A stretch of 64,000 bases of DNA from UMGS1783 sp900555065 (GCA_937991645.1 CALKPL010000037.1:1-64000), one strand, 5' to 3'; positions 8,273 to 16,899 are shown, counted from the first letter of the stretch. The notes: generated by a model not told the origin, from the sequence alone. Numbers and translations are program-made.

Positions 8273-8903
8273 GCTTCGCCTGTTTTTTGAAAAGACGGGC
8301 CTTGCCCGGTTCCTTTCGCATCTGGATATAAACCGCGCCTTTCTGCGCGCCCTGCTCGCGGCGGACGTCCCCGTACGCTATTCGGAGGGGTTCAATCCGC
8401 ACCCGCGCATCGTGTTCGGCCAGCCTTTGCCTCTGGGCGTAGCGGGCCTGTGCGAGCCGCTCGACGTGCTTGTCCGCGCGCCTGTGGAATTGGCCGGATT
8501 GGCTGAACGCCTCAGCGCGTTTCTCCCATCGGGCCTGCGCGCCGTGCAGGCCGTCCTGCCGCAGCGGGATTTGAAAGAGATCACCTGGGCGGCATATGAG
8601 ACGTCCATGCCCGCGTCCTGCGCGGCGGCGTTTGAATCCTTCTGGGGCCAGTCCAGCGTTGTGACGCTGAAAAAAAGCAAACGCGGCGCGCGTGAAATCG
8701 ATTTAAAGCAGCTCGCGGCGCGCATGGAAACGCAGCCGGGACCGGATATGCTGGTCGTCCGCTATATGCTGCCCTGCTCTTCGGACGGCTCGGTCGGTCC
8801 GGTCCAGCTGGCCGATGCGTTTGCGGCCTATGCCGGCCAGACGCCGCCGATGTCGCATACCCGGACCGGCTTCTACGCCGCGGATTTTTCACCCTTCCGG
8901 TAA
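8265..8903 (+). CDS. DUF2344 / TIGR03936 radical-SAM partner protein
   Basis: 212 residues opening LRLFFEKTGLARFLSHLD, with RYSEGFNPHPRI further on, the signature of the DUF2344 family. In other genomes this domain is encoded beside, or fused to, the TIGR03960 radical-SAM protein, and the gene here overlaps it by 8 bases. The most plausible start is TTG 8265, with GGGAGG 8 bases upstream; a GTG at 8256 overlaps that ribosome site. Function is unknown; a role as partner or substrate-binding subunit is inferred from gene order. Confidence 0.85.
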   Translation: MDKLRLFFEKTGLARFLSHLDINRAFLRALLAADVPVRYSEGFNPHPRIVFGQPLPLGVAGLCEPLDVLVRAPVELAGLAERLSAFLPSGLRAVQAVLPQRDLKEITWAAYETSMPASCAAAFESFWGQSSVVTLKKSKRGAREIDLKQLAARMETQPGPDMLVVRYMLPCSSDGSVGPVQLADAFAAYAGQTPPMSHTRTGFYAADFSPFR

Positions 8904-9042
8904 CCCCCGGCGCCGGGATTAAACGCGCCGGCGGCGCAGTTGCAATACCGACATATTTATACTTAGCCGCCAGGCTTCTTATGCCTGCGCTTCGCGATAC
9001 GGAATCGAAAAGCGTTTTTCGCCGCGGCGCGTGGAGCCTGCG

Positions 9043-9079
9043 AAAACAGGACAGAAACTTTACGTTTCTGTCCTGTTTT
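9043..9079. terminator. Bidirectional terminator between DUF2344 and DUF1700 genes
   Basis: A perfect 16-bp stem (9043-9058 with 9064-9079) with loop TTTAC. The arms begin with AAAA and end with TTTT, so it can stop transcription from both sides. It lies between convergent genes. Confidence 0.88.
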
Positions 9080-9109
9080 GTTGCCCCAAAACCTGTTTGT
9101 ACCGTGTGA

Positions 9110-9802
9110 TCAAACAAACCAGCGCAGGGCATGCCAGAACTCAAAGGAGCCGGTATAGACGCACAGCGCGATAAAACTTGCCACAAACAGCACCCCGAAC
9201 GCCGTCAGGGACACAATCGCCGTATTGCGCAGCCGTCTTCTGCGCCGAGGCGGGATAGCCGGATGAAAGCCGGGTCCGGGCCGGTGCGCGCCGCTGATGC
9301 AGTTTTTCTGGAAATGCAGAAACGCCTTTGCCCATTGTACCACATACAGGTGACTGTACACGGTCGCAATGGCGGCGAGCACGCCGAGCGCAATGAGCGC
9401 CAGCCCAAGCGGGATGGCTGCGAACAGCGGCGCCGCTGGCAATCCGCCGGCCTGGAACATTAGCCCCAGTCCGGCCGCGGCGCTCGCGGCGGCAAATGCG
9501 CCGAGCGCTATTACCCACCCATATAAAACGGTAAACAGAAGCGCCAGAACAAAATCCAGCAGCCCGAACCCGAATTTGAGTACGCCGCGCCCCATGCGTC
9601 GGCTCCCGGTCTGCGCCTGCAGATACTGCTCTGCGATCTGTTCCGGGCTGCCGAGTTTGTCGGCCACTTCTTCTTCTGTAAATCCGTCCGCGGTCTTGTA
9701 GGTGAAATGCGCGTCGTATTCCGCCACGATATCATCAATATCCGGCGTATTCTGCCTTTTCAGAAGCTGTGTAAGTTCGTTTAAATATGCTTCTCTGGTC
9801 AT
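9110..9802 (-). CDS. DUF1700 (HAAS) membrane protein
   Basis: 230 residues. The N-terminal 60 residues are the soluble HAAS/DUF1700 motif (LNELTQLLK, then EEVADKLGSPEQIAEQYL). A long hydrophobic region follows with four or five membrane segments and a basic cytoplasmic loop around residue 180. These proteins are routinely encoded downstream of PadR-type regulators. Here the ATG at 9802 overlaps the padR stop by 4 bases and has GGAGGAGG upstream. Function is unknown in detail; a membrane-stress or antimicrobial-response role is only an inference from the family context. Confidence 0.85.
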   Translation of the reverse strand: MTREAYLNELTQLLKRQNTPDIDDIVAEYDAHFTYKTADGFTEEEVADKLGSPEQIAEQYLQAQTGSRRMGRGVLKFGFGLLDFVLALLFTVLYGWVIALGAFAAASAAAGLGLMFQAGGLPAAPLFAAIPLGLALIALGVLAAIATVYSHLYVVQWAKAFLHFQKNCISGAHRPGPGFHPAIPPRRRRRLRNTAIVSLTAFGVLFVASFIALCVYTGSFEFWHALRWFV

Positions 9803-10116
9803 GCCTGTTCCTCCTCCAATAATTCCCGAACCGTCCCGGCGAACGCGAGCCATTCGGCGCGCGCGCGCCGGTATTCCGTTTCGCCCAGCTGTGTGAGCCT
9901 GTAATATTTGCGCGGCGGGCCGCCGCTGTCCTCGGACAGATAGGTCGTCACCAATCCCTCCGTCTTCAGCTTGCGCAGGATGGGGTAGACCGTCCCGTCG
10001 GAAATGTCGATTTTGCGGGACAAAAGCTCCGAGATGTCGTAGCCATAACGGTCGCCCCTGCTGAGCAATGCCAGCACGCAGAGTTCCAGGACCCCTTTTT
10101 TGTACTGTACATTCAA
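9799..10116 (-). CDS. PadR-family transcriptional regulator
   Basis: 105 residues, the short PadR form: winged helix (KKGVLELCVLALLSRGDRYG, then DISDGTVYPILRKLK) and a C-terminal dimerisation helix. The start is TTG 10116; an ATG four bases further in is out of frame, and the residues MNVQYKKG match the usual beginning of the family. It is first in a two-gene operon with the DUF1700 protein. Its promoter lies wholly inside a 14-bp inverted repeat (see 10147-10184), so autorepression is very likely. Confidence 0.9.
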   Translation of the reverse strand: MNVQYKKGVLELCVLALLSRGDRYGYDISELLSRKIDISDGTVYPILRKLKTEGLVTTYLSEDSGGPPRKYYRLTQLGETEYRRARAEWLAFAGTVRELLEEEQA

Positions 10117-10146
10117 ATCGTATCGCCTCTTTCTCTATACTGGCTT

Positions 10147-10184
10147 ACATCCACTACTATACAATAAATAGTAGTGGATGTCAA
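10147..10184 (-). promoter_or_regulatory. padR promoter buried in a perfect operator palindrome
   Basis: On the minus strand TTGACA (10184-10179), 17 bases, TATAGT (10161-10156). The same DNA is a perfect 14-bp inverted repeat (10147-10160 with 10168-10181, 7-base centre) covering the -35 and -10 boxes. A PadR dimer bound here would exclude RNA polymerase. Confidence 0.85.
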
Positions 10185-10216
10185 GAGGATAAGTATATTT
10201 TTTTCAAAACACAGCG

Positions 10217-10245
10217 CGGGCGGACCTGTTTTCCAGGTCCGCCCG
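10217..10245 (-). terminator. Probable spoIVA terminator
   Basis: A 12-bp perfect stem (10217-10228 with 10234-10245, loop TTTTC) lies 75 bases past the spoIVA stop. On the minus strand it is followed after a few bases by a T-rich but imperfect tract, so termination strength is uncertain. Confidence 0.55.
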
Positions 10246-10320
10246 GCGTACTATTTGCAGGTTTGCCGTTTCAGATTCGCCAGAGTTTGCATAGCGCTTA
10301 TGCCTTCGCCATATTTCTGT

Positions 10321-11799
10321 TTACAGGATAATACAGATCAGGCCGTCGCTGCCTTCGTTGATGACGCGCTGCAGCGTCTCCTGCATTTTTTCGCGCGCCT
10401 CGCCCGGCATTTTATAGAGCTTGTTGAGCATACCGTCGTTGACAAGGTCGTACAGGGACTTGCCGAAAATGTCGGATTCCCATATCTTGGTCGGATTATC
10501 CTCGTATTCGCGCAGAATGTCGGTGATCAGGTCTTCCGACTGTTTTTCGGTGCCGACGATGGGGGAGACCTCGGTTTCAATGTCGGCGCGGATCATATGG
10601 ATCGACGGCGCGGAGGCCTTAAGCCGGATGCCGTAGCGTCCGCCCTGCTTGATCAGTTCAGGCTCTTCCAGGGTCAGTTCCTCGGTCGCAGGCGTCACAA
10701 TGCCGTAACCGACCGTCTGCGCCTGCATGATGGCGCTGGCGTACTTGTCGTACTCGGTCTTGGCGCGGGAGAGTTGGGTGAGGGTGAGCATCAGGTCTCC
10801 TTCGTTCTTGATGTCAAGCCCGGTGGTCTGGGCGAGCACTTCATAAAACAGCCCGGCCCGGACCTGGACGTCGATGACTGCGCTGCCGCGGCCGAGGTCG
10901 ACGGTTTTGACCTGCGCTTCGGTGATGTATTCGTTGTCGGTCAGGCAGGCGCTGTAATCGCGAATCTGCTTGACTTTCTGAATCTGCGCCGACTGTTCCA
11001 TAATGGTGCTGTAGAAAGAGCGTTTGATTTCGCTGTCCTCGTCGAGCACTTCAATCCAGGTTGGAATGTTTACGCCGATCTCCTTGACCGGGAATTCGAA
11101 CAGGATCGTTTCAAGAATGTCCTTGATGTCGCTTTCCGTCAGCTCAAGGCAGTTGACAGGCAGGACGGGCACGCCGTATTTCTGCTCCATCGCGTCGGCA
11201 AGCCGTCTGGAATCGGACGCGGCGGGGTCGAAGCAGTTGAGGACGACGACGAAGGGCTTCCCGATCTCCGTGAGTTCCGCGACGACGCGCTGCTCCGCCT
11301 CCTCATACTCGCCGCGCGGCAGCTCGCCGAAACTGCCGTCGGTCGTAACGACCAGGCCGATGGTCGAGTGGTCGGTGATAACTTTTTTCGTGCCGATCTC
11401 AGCCGCCATGTTAAAGGGCACGGGCTTTTCAAACCAGGGGGTCATGACCATGCGCGGCATGTCGTTTTCAATATACCCGAGCGCGCTCGGCACGATATAG
11501 CCGACACAGTCGATCATCTTAACGCGGAAGGACGCGTTGTCGGAAAGATCGACGCGCACCGCCTCGTCCGGAATGAACTTGGGCTCTGCGGTCATAATGG
11601 TCCTGCCCGCCGCGCTCTGGGGCAGCTCATCCACGGCCCGTTCACGCTGGAATTCGTTTTGGATATTGGGAATCACCAGCGTCTCCATGAACTTTTTAAT
11701 AAAGGTGGATTTTCCGGAGCGCACCGGGCCGACGACGCCGATGTAGATGTCGCCCTGGGTTCTTTTGCTTATATCGCTGTAAAGTCTGCTTGTATCCAT
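10321..11799 (-). CDS. spoIVA: Stage IV sporulation protein A, coat morphogenetic ATPase
   Basis: 492 residues, the same length as the Bacillus subtilis protein. The Walker A motif GPVRSGKST is at residues 24-32, followed by the switch-like DNASFRVKMIDCVGY and a C-terminal region ending GLICIIL. SpoIVA hydrolyses ATP to polymerise around the forespore and anchors the spore coat basement layer. The ATG at 11799 has GGGGGAGTAG upstream and gives the conserved start MDTSRLYSDI; the longer open frame to 11925 is untranslated leader. It diverges from the spoIIIA operon across about 155 bases. Confidence 0.97.
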   Translation of the reverse strand: MDTSRLYSDISKRTQGDIYIGVVGPVRSGKSTFIKKFMETLVIPNIQNEFQRERAVDELPQSAAGRTIMTAEPKFIPDEAVRVDLSDNASFRVKMIDCVGYIVPSALGYIENDMPRMVMTPWFEKPVPFNMAAEIGTKKVITDHSTIGLVVTTDGSFGELPRGEYEEAEQRVVAELTEIGKPFVVVLNCFDPAASDSRRLADAMEQKYGVPVLPVNCLELTESDIKDILETILFEFPVKEIGVNIPTWIEVLDEDSEIKRSFYSTIMEQSAQIQKVKQIRDYSACLTDNEYITEAQVKTVDLGRGSAVIDVQVRAGLFYEVLAQTTGLDIKNEGDLMLTLTQLSRAKTEYDKYASAIMQAQTVGYGIVTPATEELTLEEPELIKQGGRYGIRLKASAPSIHMIRADIETEVSPIVGTEKQSEDLITDILREYEDNPTKIWESDIFGKSLYDLVNDGMLNKLYKMPGEAREKMQETLQRVINEGSDGLICIIL

Positions 11800-11851
11800 T
11801 GAAACTACTCCCCCAATCCTTTTGTCGGTAAATACTATTGCAGGCCCGGCG

Positions 11852-11878
11852 AAAATATGCAGGGAAACGAAAAATATG
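11852..11878 (-). promoter_or_regulatory. Possible sigma-E promoter of spoIVA
   Basis: On the minus strand CATATTTT occurs at 11878-11871 and again at 11859-11852. Read as ATATT, 13 bases, CATATTTT, it resembles mother-cell sigma-E promoters, the expected regulator of spoIVA. Pattern match by eye only. Confidence 0.4.
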
Positions 11879-11954
11879 TGGACGGCGTTTTTTGCTTTCT
11901 CTGTTCTAAATGCGGCGCTGCGCAAATATCCTGTAACAAAGGGAGGACAACCCT

Positions 11955-12998
11955 ATGGATAACGCAAGCGCATTTTCACAGGTTTTACGGTTTCTGGAAG
12001 AGGGCCTGGCCGATCTCGTCTCCAATATTCCGGAGTTCCGCCGGCGGGAGATCACCGAGCTTCGGCTGCGGACGGGCCGGCCGCTGTCGGTGGTATTCGG
12101 CTGTGACAGCCTCTTTCTATCTGTACGCGGGGAGCTGACGGAACATGCCGGCGGCGCGTATATTTGTACGGGCGCCGAATTGCAGGATACCTTTTATAAG
12201 CTGTGCCGCAATTCGGTCTACGCCTATGAACAGGAGCTCAAGGAGGGTTTTGTCACCATCCCCGGCGGCCACCGCTGCGGTTTTGCCGGCCGGACGGTGG
12301 TGCAGGACGGCGCGGTAACGGGCCTGCGCGAAATTTCCTCCATCAACATCCGTATCGCGCGTCAGATCGTCGGCTGCGCGGATGGGATTCTGCCCTACAT
12401 ATACGACCGCAGCGGGCTCAGGTCAGGCCTGATCGTGTCCCCGCCCGGCGGCGGAAAGACGACGGTGCTCAAGGACCTGATTCGGTCCCTGTCCTACGCG
12501 GGCCGCAAGGTCGCCGTCGTGGACGAGCGGGGGGAGCTTGCCTCCATGTTTGGCGGCGTGCCGCAAAACGATCTGGGCCCGCTTGTGGACGTGCTGGACG
12601 GCACGCCGAAAAAAGAGGGGATCCTGCAGGCGCTGCGCTGCCTGTCCCCGGACGTGATCGTGTTTGACGAACTGGGCGACGAAGCCGAAGCTGAAGCCGT
12701 GCTGCAGGGCATGGGCGCGGGCGTGCCGGTCGTCCTTTCGCTGCACGCGCGCAGCGCGGAGGAGGCGGCCCGGCGGCCCCAGGCGGCAAAGCTGCTCGCG
12801 GCGGGCGCGATCGACGTGATCGCGGTCCTGGAGGGGGCCCGCCGTCCGGGCGTTGTACGGGAAGTGCTGCGCGTGCAGCGGACGCGTGGAGAAAAGGAAG
12901 GTGTGAGATATGAAAATTGCAGGGATACTGCTTCTGTTCGCAGCCGCAGGTTTGGCTGGGTTCCTGAAAGCTGCGGGTCTGCACCGCAGGACGCTTGA
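11955..12998 (+). CDS. spoIIIAA: Stage III sporulation protein AA, secretion-type ATPase
   Basis: 347 residues. A GSPII/type IV-like ATPase with Walker A PPGGGKTT and Walker B-like VIVFDEL. It powers or assembles the SpoIIIA-SpoIIQ channel between mother cell and forespore. ATG 11955 is preceded by GGGAGG. The frame runs on to 12998, overlapping spoIIIAB by 89 bases. The last 35 or so residues (from about GEKEGVRYE) are therefore encoded inside the next gene and lengthen the protein beyond the usual size of about 310. Confidence 0.95.
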   Translation: MDNASAFSQVLRFLEEGLADLVSNIPEFRRREITELRLRTGRPLSVVFGCDSLFLSVRGELTEHAGGAYICTGAELQDTFYKLCRNSVYAYEQELKEGFVTIPGGHRCGFAGRTVVQDGAVTGLREISSINIRIARQIVGCADGILPYIYDRSGLRSGLIVSPPGGGKTTVLKDLIRSLSYAGRKVAVVDERGELASMFGGVPQNDLGPLVDVLDGTPKKEGILQALRCLSPDVIVFDELGDEAEAEAVLQGMGAGVPVVLSLHARSAEEAARRPQAAKLLAAGAIDVIAVLEGARRPGVVREVLRVQRTRGEKEGVRYENCRDTASVRSRRFGWVPESCGSAPQDA

Positions 12999-13404
12999 AC
13001 TGGACGGCCTGATCCAGCTTGTCGGCCGCATCCACAGCGAGATCCGCTATTTTCGCACGCCGGCGCTGGAGCTTGTGCAGCGGCTGACCGGCCTGCATGA
13101 GTTTGAAAAGTACAGGGTGATCGCGGCCTTCCACGAACGTCTGGCCCATGCGCCGGACCTGGCCGCCGCCTGGGCGGAAACGCCCGCGTCGCAGCTCACG
13201 GACGACGACAGGCTGGTCGTGGACGAGTTCGTCGCCGCGTTCGGGAAGACAGACCTTGCAGGTCAGTGCGACGTGTGCGCGGGCACGGCCGATCGCCTGC
13301 GCCGCCAGCGCGAGGAAGCAGCGGCGGCGTGCGGCGCCAAGGCGCGTCTGTATCGCTCCTTGGGCCTGCTCGGCGGCGCGCTGATCGCGGTCGTTCTGAT
13401 CTGA
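12910..13404 (+). CDS. spoIIIAB: Stage III sporulation protein AB
   Basis: 164 residues: N-terminal membrane segment (KIAGILLLFAAAGLAGFL), a helical body resembling type II secretion F-type domains (IHSEIRYFRTP), and a C-terminal membrane segment (LGGALIAVVLI). It starts 89 bases inside the spoIIIAA frame with GGAAGGTG upstream of the ATG. Component of the feeding-tube channel of the engulfed forespore. Confidence 0.93.
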   Translation: MKIAGILLLFAAAGLAGFLKAAGLHRRTLELDGLIQLVGRIHSEIRYFRTPALELVQRLTGLHEFEKYRVIAAFHERLAHAPDLAAAWAETPASQLTDDDRLVVDEFVAAFGKTDLAGQCDVCAGTADRLRRQREEAAAACGAKARLYRSLGLLGGALIAVVLI

Positions 13405-13431
13405 CACTATAGAGGGACGGAGAAAACGGAT

Positions 13432-13626
13432 ATGGATGTGGATTTAATCTTTAAAATCGCGGCTGTCGGCATCGTCGTGACAGTCTTAAACCAGATACTC
13501 ATGCGTTCGGGCCGGGAGGACCAGGCCATGCTGACGGCCCTTGCCGGCGTGATCGTCGTGCTGCTCATGCTTGTACAGGAGATCAAGGTATTGTTCGATA
13601 CCGTGAAATCCGTGTTTGGGTTGTGA
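13432..13626 (+). CDS. spoIIIAC: Stage III sporulation protein AC
   Basis: 64 residues with two membrane segments (IFKIAAVGIVVTVLNQIL and ALAGVIVVLLMLV), the normal size for SpoIIIAC. It is followed after 4 bases by spoIIIAD, its membrane partner and close structural relative. Confidence 0.93.
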   Translation: MDVDLIFKIAAVGIVVTVLNQILMRSGREDQAMLTALAGVIVVLLMLVQEIKVLFDTVKSVFGL

Positions 13627-13630
13627 TGGT

Positions 13631-14020
13631 ATGACGTTTTTACAGATTGCGGGGGTCGGCCTTGTCATCTGCGCCTTTGCGGTTATGCTGCGCTCCTACC
13701 GTTCGGAGTACGCCCTGTTTGTCGCCATAGCGGGCGGCGTCGTCTTTCTCGCGGCCGTAGTGGCCGGAGTGGACCAGGTGCTCTCCTATGCGCAGGGACT
13801 GCTGGACAGCTACAATATTCCAGGCCAGGCCTTCGTTATCCTCATCAAATGCCTCGGCATTTCGTATATAGCGAAGATCGCGGGGGATATGTGCAACGAC
13901 TGCGGGGAGACGGCCATCGGCTCCAAAATCGAGCTTGCGGCCAAGGTCGCGATCCTCATCACGGCCATCCCGCTGTTCGACGGGCTGCTGTCGACGATCA
14001 ACCTGTTCGCCGGCGGCTGA
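13631..14020 (+). CDS. spoIIIAD: Stage III sporulation protein AD
   Basis: 129 residues with three to four membrane segments. ATG 13631 gives MTFLQIAGVG; an earlier in-frame start at 13616 would lie within spoIIIAC. The N-terminal half repeats the SpoIIIAC pattern, as is known for the family. Confidence 0.93.
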   Translation: MTFLQIAGVGLVICAFAVMLRSYRSEYALFVAIAGGVVFLAAVVAGVDQVLSYAQGLLDSYNIPGQAFVILIKCLGISYIAKIAGDMCNDCGETAIGSKIELAAKVAILITAIPLFDGLLSTINLFAGG

Positions 14021-14035
14021 GCGTAAGGGGGAAGT

Positions 14036-15196
14036 GTGAAATACAAGATGAAGAAACGACTGCTGTGTATCGTAGCGTCGCTGCTGCTGCTCATTCTGCC
14101 CGCGCGCGCGGCCGAGCCCGTCTCGGCGGCCGGGCTGAACGCGGACGAACTGTATGCAGAAAAGGCCGAGCAGTTCGGGCTTTCAGACCTGTACGACGGC
14201 GCGCCGGATGAAGTCCAGGACCAGCTCGGGCAGGCCGATCTCACGTCGGAGGGCGTACAGAACCTTTTGAGCTGGGAGAAAGTCGTCAATTTTTTAACCG
14301 ACAACCTGGTCGAAGCGCTCAAGGACAATATGGGCGTCATCTTCAGCCTGTTCGCCCTGCTGATCGTCATGGCGATCTACGAGATTCTGCGCGACTCGTT
14401 CAACGAACGGGGGAGCGGCCGGCTGCTCGACTTTGCCTGCGCGGGCGCGGCGGCGCTGATCGTGTGCCAACCCTTCTATTCCCGCGTAAACGAGCTGACG
14501 ACGGCCGCGACGCAGATGTCGGATTACATGGAAATCTCAGTGCCGGTGCTCACCTCTCTGCTCGCAGCGTCGGGGAATGTGACGAGCGCGACGGTGCTGC
14601 ATCTGTTCCTCTACAACGCAACAGTGTATGCGGGCGGGCTGTTCTCCAGCTTCCTTCTGCCTCTCGCCGGCACGTATATCTGCCTGGGTATCGCCTCCGC
14701 TGTGACGGAAAACGAGGGCCTGAAGACTATGACCCTGGGCCTGCGTACCTTTGTCAACCGCTGTATCATGATCCTTACCGTCGCCTTCACCGGCCTGCTC
14801 TCGCTGCAGACGGCCATCACCGGCGCGGGCGATTCGCTTTCCAGGCGCGCGTTGAAAATGGCGGTTGGGTCCTTTCTGCCGGTGACGGGCAATATCATGT
14901 CCGACTCGGTCGACACCCTTATGAGCAGCCTCGGCATCATCAAGTCGGTCGCAGGCGTATTCAGCATTATCGTAGTATTCTATCTGATCGTAGTGCCTGT
15001 AATCAAAATGGCGGTCAACTTTATCTCCCTCAAGCTCGCCTGTTTTGCGGGCGATATCCTGGGTTCCGGACGGGTGCGGTCCATGCTGTCGATCATTGCG
15101 GACGGCTACAGCCTGCTTATTGCCATTGCATGCGGGCTCATGGCGATGTTTATCGTCTGCATCGCGATTCTACTGAAAGCGGGTGGTTCCGGATGA
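14036..15196 (+). CDS. spoIIIAE: Stage III sporulation protein AE
   Basis: 386 residues. An N-terminal signal-like segment (LCIVASLLLLILPARA) and a soluble region to about residue 90 precede seven or so membrane segments filling the rest. It starts with GTG 14036 behind GGGGGAA. It is the largest membrane component of the SpoIIIA complex and is coupled by ATGA overlap to spoIIIAF. Confidence 0.94.
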   Translation: MKYKMKKRLLCIVASLLLLILPARAAEPVSAAGLNADELYAEKAEQFGLSDLYDGAPDEVQDQLGQADLTSEGVQNLLSWEKVVNFLTDNLVEALKDNMGVIFSLFALLIVMAIYEILRDSFNERGSGRLLDFACAGAAALIVCQPFYSRVNELTTAATQMSDYMEISVPVLTSLLAASGNVTSATVLHLFLYNATVYAGGLFSSFLLPLAGTYICLGIASAVTENEGLKTMTLGLRTFVNRCIMILTVAFTGLLSLQTAITGAGDSLSRRALKMAVGSFLPVTGNIMSDSVDTLMSSLGIIKSVAGVFSIIVVFYLIVVPVIKMAVNFISLKLACFAGDILGSGRVRSMLSIIADGYSLLIAIACGLMAMFIVCIAILLKAGGSG

Positions 15197-15657
15197 GTCT
15201 GTTCAGCGAATACATAAGAGTCGTCATCGGCGCGGCGGTCATCTGCGGCATGGTCACGCTGCTCGTGCCCAAGGGCCATTATGAAAAGGCCTTCCGGCTC
15301 ATCACGGGCGTGTTCCTGCTCTTCTGTATGGTGACGCCCGTATCCAGGGGCCTGGGCAGCCTGAAGGACTTTGACTTTTCCGTGGACTTTGAAGACGTGC
15401 CCGCGCTGGAGGAAGGGGCGTGGGGGCAGTCGGCCATGGTGATGGAACAGCAGCTCAAGAACAGGATAGGCGAGTGCGTGCGCACCATCATCGGCGAAGA
15501 CGCGCTTGCAATCGAAGGCACGGTCTCGTTTATGAACGAACAGTTCTCCGTCGGCGAGGTGACGATCACGGTCGGCCCCGAACACGCGGGGAAGTTCGCC
15601 GCCATACGCGATTACGTAAAAAAAGAGACGGGTATCGAACCCGAAGTTATATCATAG
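15193..15657 (+). CDS. spoIIIAF: Stage III sporulation protein AF
   Basis: 154 residues: two N-terminal membrane segments (about 10-25 and 35-53), then a soluble ring-building domain. The start ATG 15193 overlaps the spoIIIAE stop; the open frame that extends further upstream is a shadow of spoIIIAE. Confidence 0.92.
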   Translation: MSLFSEYIRVVIGAAVICGMVTLLVPKGHYEKAFRLITGVFLLFCMVTPVSRGLGSLKDFDFSVDFEDVPALEEGAWGQSAMVMEQQLKNRIGECVRTIIGEDALAIEGTVSFMNEQFSVGEVTITVGPEHAGKFAAIRDYVKKETGIEPEVIS

Positions 15658-15673
15658 GGACGAGGTGAATATA

Positions 15674-16246
15674 ATGAAAAACGGAAAGGCACAGACAGGC
15701 GGGCGCCTGGCCGGGTTTTTGAAGAAAAACAACATGGTGCTGCTGCTGGCCTGCGGCGGCGTCCTGCTGATCCTGTTCGCCTCAACGCTGTTCGGCGGCT
15801 CCGGACAGGAGGAGCAGCCGGCTGCTTTTGCATCGGAGACGCTCACAAACGAACAGTTCATAGCGCAGACGGAGCAAAAGCTGCAAAATATATTGAATGG
15901 TATTTCGGGGGTGGAGCGCTGTGAAGTTATGATCACGCTGGAAACCGGAATCGAATACAGGTACGCGACCGACGAGACGGACAGCACCACGCAAAACGGC
16001 AATACGGCCGGCGACTCGGTCAAGTCGGAATCGAGCCGAGACACGGAAACCAAGATCGCGCGGGTCAATGATAAGACGACTGGAGAGAGAGCGCTGATCG
16101 TCACCGAAATATATCCGGACATAAACGGGGTGGCGGTCATTTGCGAAGGGAGCAATACGCCCACGCTGAAGCTGTCCATCATCGAGACAGTGTCCACGGT
16201 ATTGGGAATCAAAACAAGCCAAGTATGCGTCATTATGAAAGGATAG
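15674..16246 (+). CDS. spoIIIAG: Stage III sporulation protein AG
   Basis: 190 residues: basic N-terminus, one membrane segment (VLLLACGGVLLILFAS), an acidic/Ser-Thr-rich stretch, and a C-terminal ring-building domain (VERCEVMITLETG, then TERALIVTEIY-like region). ATG 15674 is chosen over GTG 15665, which overlaps the ribosome site GAGGTG. Confidence 0.93.
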   Translation: MKNGKAQTGGRLAGFLKKNNMVLLLACGGVLLILFASTLFGGSGQEEQPAAFASETLTNEQFIAQTEQKLQNILNGISGVERCEVMITLETGIEYRYATDETDSTTQNGNTAGDSVKSESSRDTETKIARVNDKTTGERALIVTEIYPDINGVAVICEGSNTPTLKLSIIETVSTVLGIKTSQVCVIMKG

Positions 16247-16255
16247 GTGTAACGA

Positions 16256-16795
16256 ATGAAAGCATTCAAGAAACAAATCATGCTCATAGCGGTCTGCGCC
16301 GTGATCTGCATCTCGGTGTTTGTGAGCTGGAAGCTCAATACGCCGGACAACGCCGATGATGCGATGGATAAGCTCACGTCCACGCAGCAGCAGGGCGAGG
16401 AAGACGGCAGCAAAGTTCTCGGCGAGGCTGAATTTGTCAACAGCACAAGCGAATATTTCAGCAGCGCGCGCCTCAACCGCCAGGAGACCCGCGACGAGGC
16501 CGTCCGTATCCTCAATGAGATCATTGCCAATGAGAGCTCGACGGAGGAAGACCGCGCCGTCGCGCAGGAAAAACTGCTCGCACTGTCGGATGCGGCGGAC
16601 GCCGAGGGCCGGATTGAAAATCTGGTCAAGGCCAAGGGTTTTGCCGAATGCGTCGCCATGATCGGCGAAGAGTCGGTCAACGTCGTCGTGCAGTCCGATG
16701 GCCTGGGCGCGGCGGATGTGATCGCCATTAAGGACATCGCCGTGGCTGAAACGGAGCAGACGGCCGAAAACGTCAAGATTATAGAGAGTAAATAG
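16256..16795 (+). CDS. spoIIIAH: Stage III sporulation protein AH
   Basis: 179 residues: one N-terminal membrane segment (IMLIAVCAVICISVFVSW), a long charged helical region and a C-terminal ring-building domain homologous in fold to EscJ/PrgK rings. In sporulation it binds SpoIIQ across the intermembrane space. No SpoIIQ gene is in the window. Last gene of the operon; a terminator follows. Confidence 0.93.
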   Translation: MKAFKKQIMLIAVCAVICISVFVSWKLNTPDNADDAMDKLTSTQQQGEEDGSKVLGEAEFVNSTSEYFSSARLNRQETRDEAVRILNEIIANESSTEEDRAVAQEKLLALSDAADAEGRIENLVKAKGFAECVAMIGEESVNVVVQSDGLGAADVIAIKDIAVAETEQTAENVKIIESK

Positions 16796-16821
16796 TCCTT
16801 TCTCGGAGATTGTGTATCATA

Positions 16822-16854
16822 CCCCGGAGGCCCGGCAGGGCTTCCGGGGTTTTC
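16822..16854 (+). terminator. Terminator of the spoIIIA operon
   Basis: CCCCGGAGGCCC (16822-16833) pairs with GGGCTTCCGGGG (16838-16849) with one G-T pair and loop GGCA. TTTT follows; the T run is short. Confidence 0.7.
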
Positions 16855-16860
16855 GCGGCG

Positions 16861-16899
16861 CAAAAAAAGCGGGAAGGACGGATACTCCGTCCTTCCCGC
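16861..16899 (-). terminator. Terminator of the GH2/CBM9 operon
   Basis: A perfect 14-bp stem (16869-16882 with 16886-16899, loop TAC). On the minus strand a run of seven T follows (the A run 16862-16868 of the plus strand). It lies 25 bases past the stop of the surface protein. Confidence 0.88.

Noticed and set aside
10174..11802. 542-residue open frame on the plus strand
   Set aside because: Mirror of spoIVA; the minus-strand reading is an unmistakable full-length SpoIVA.
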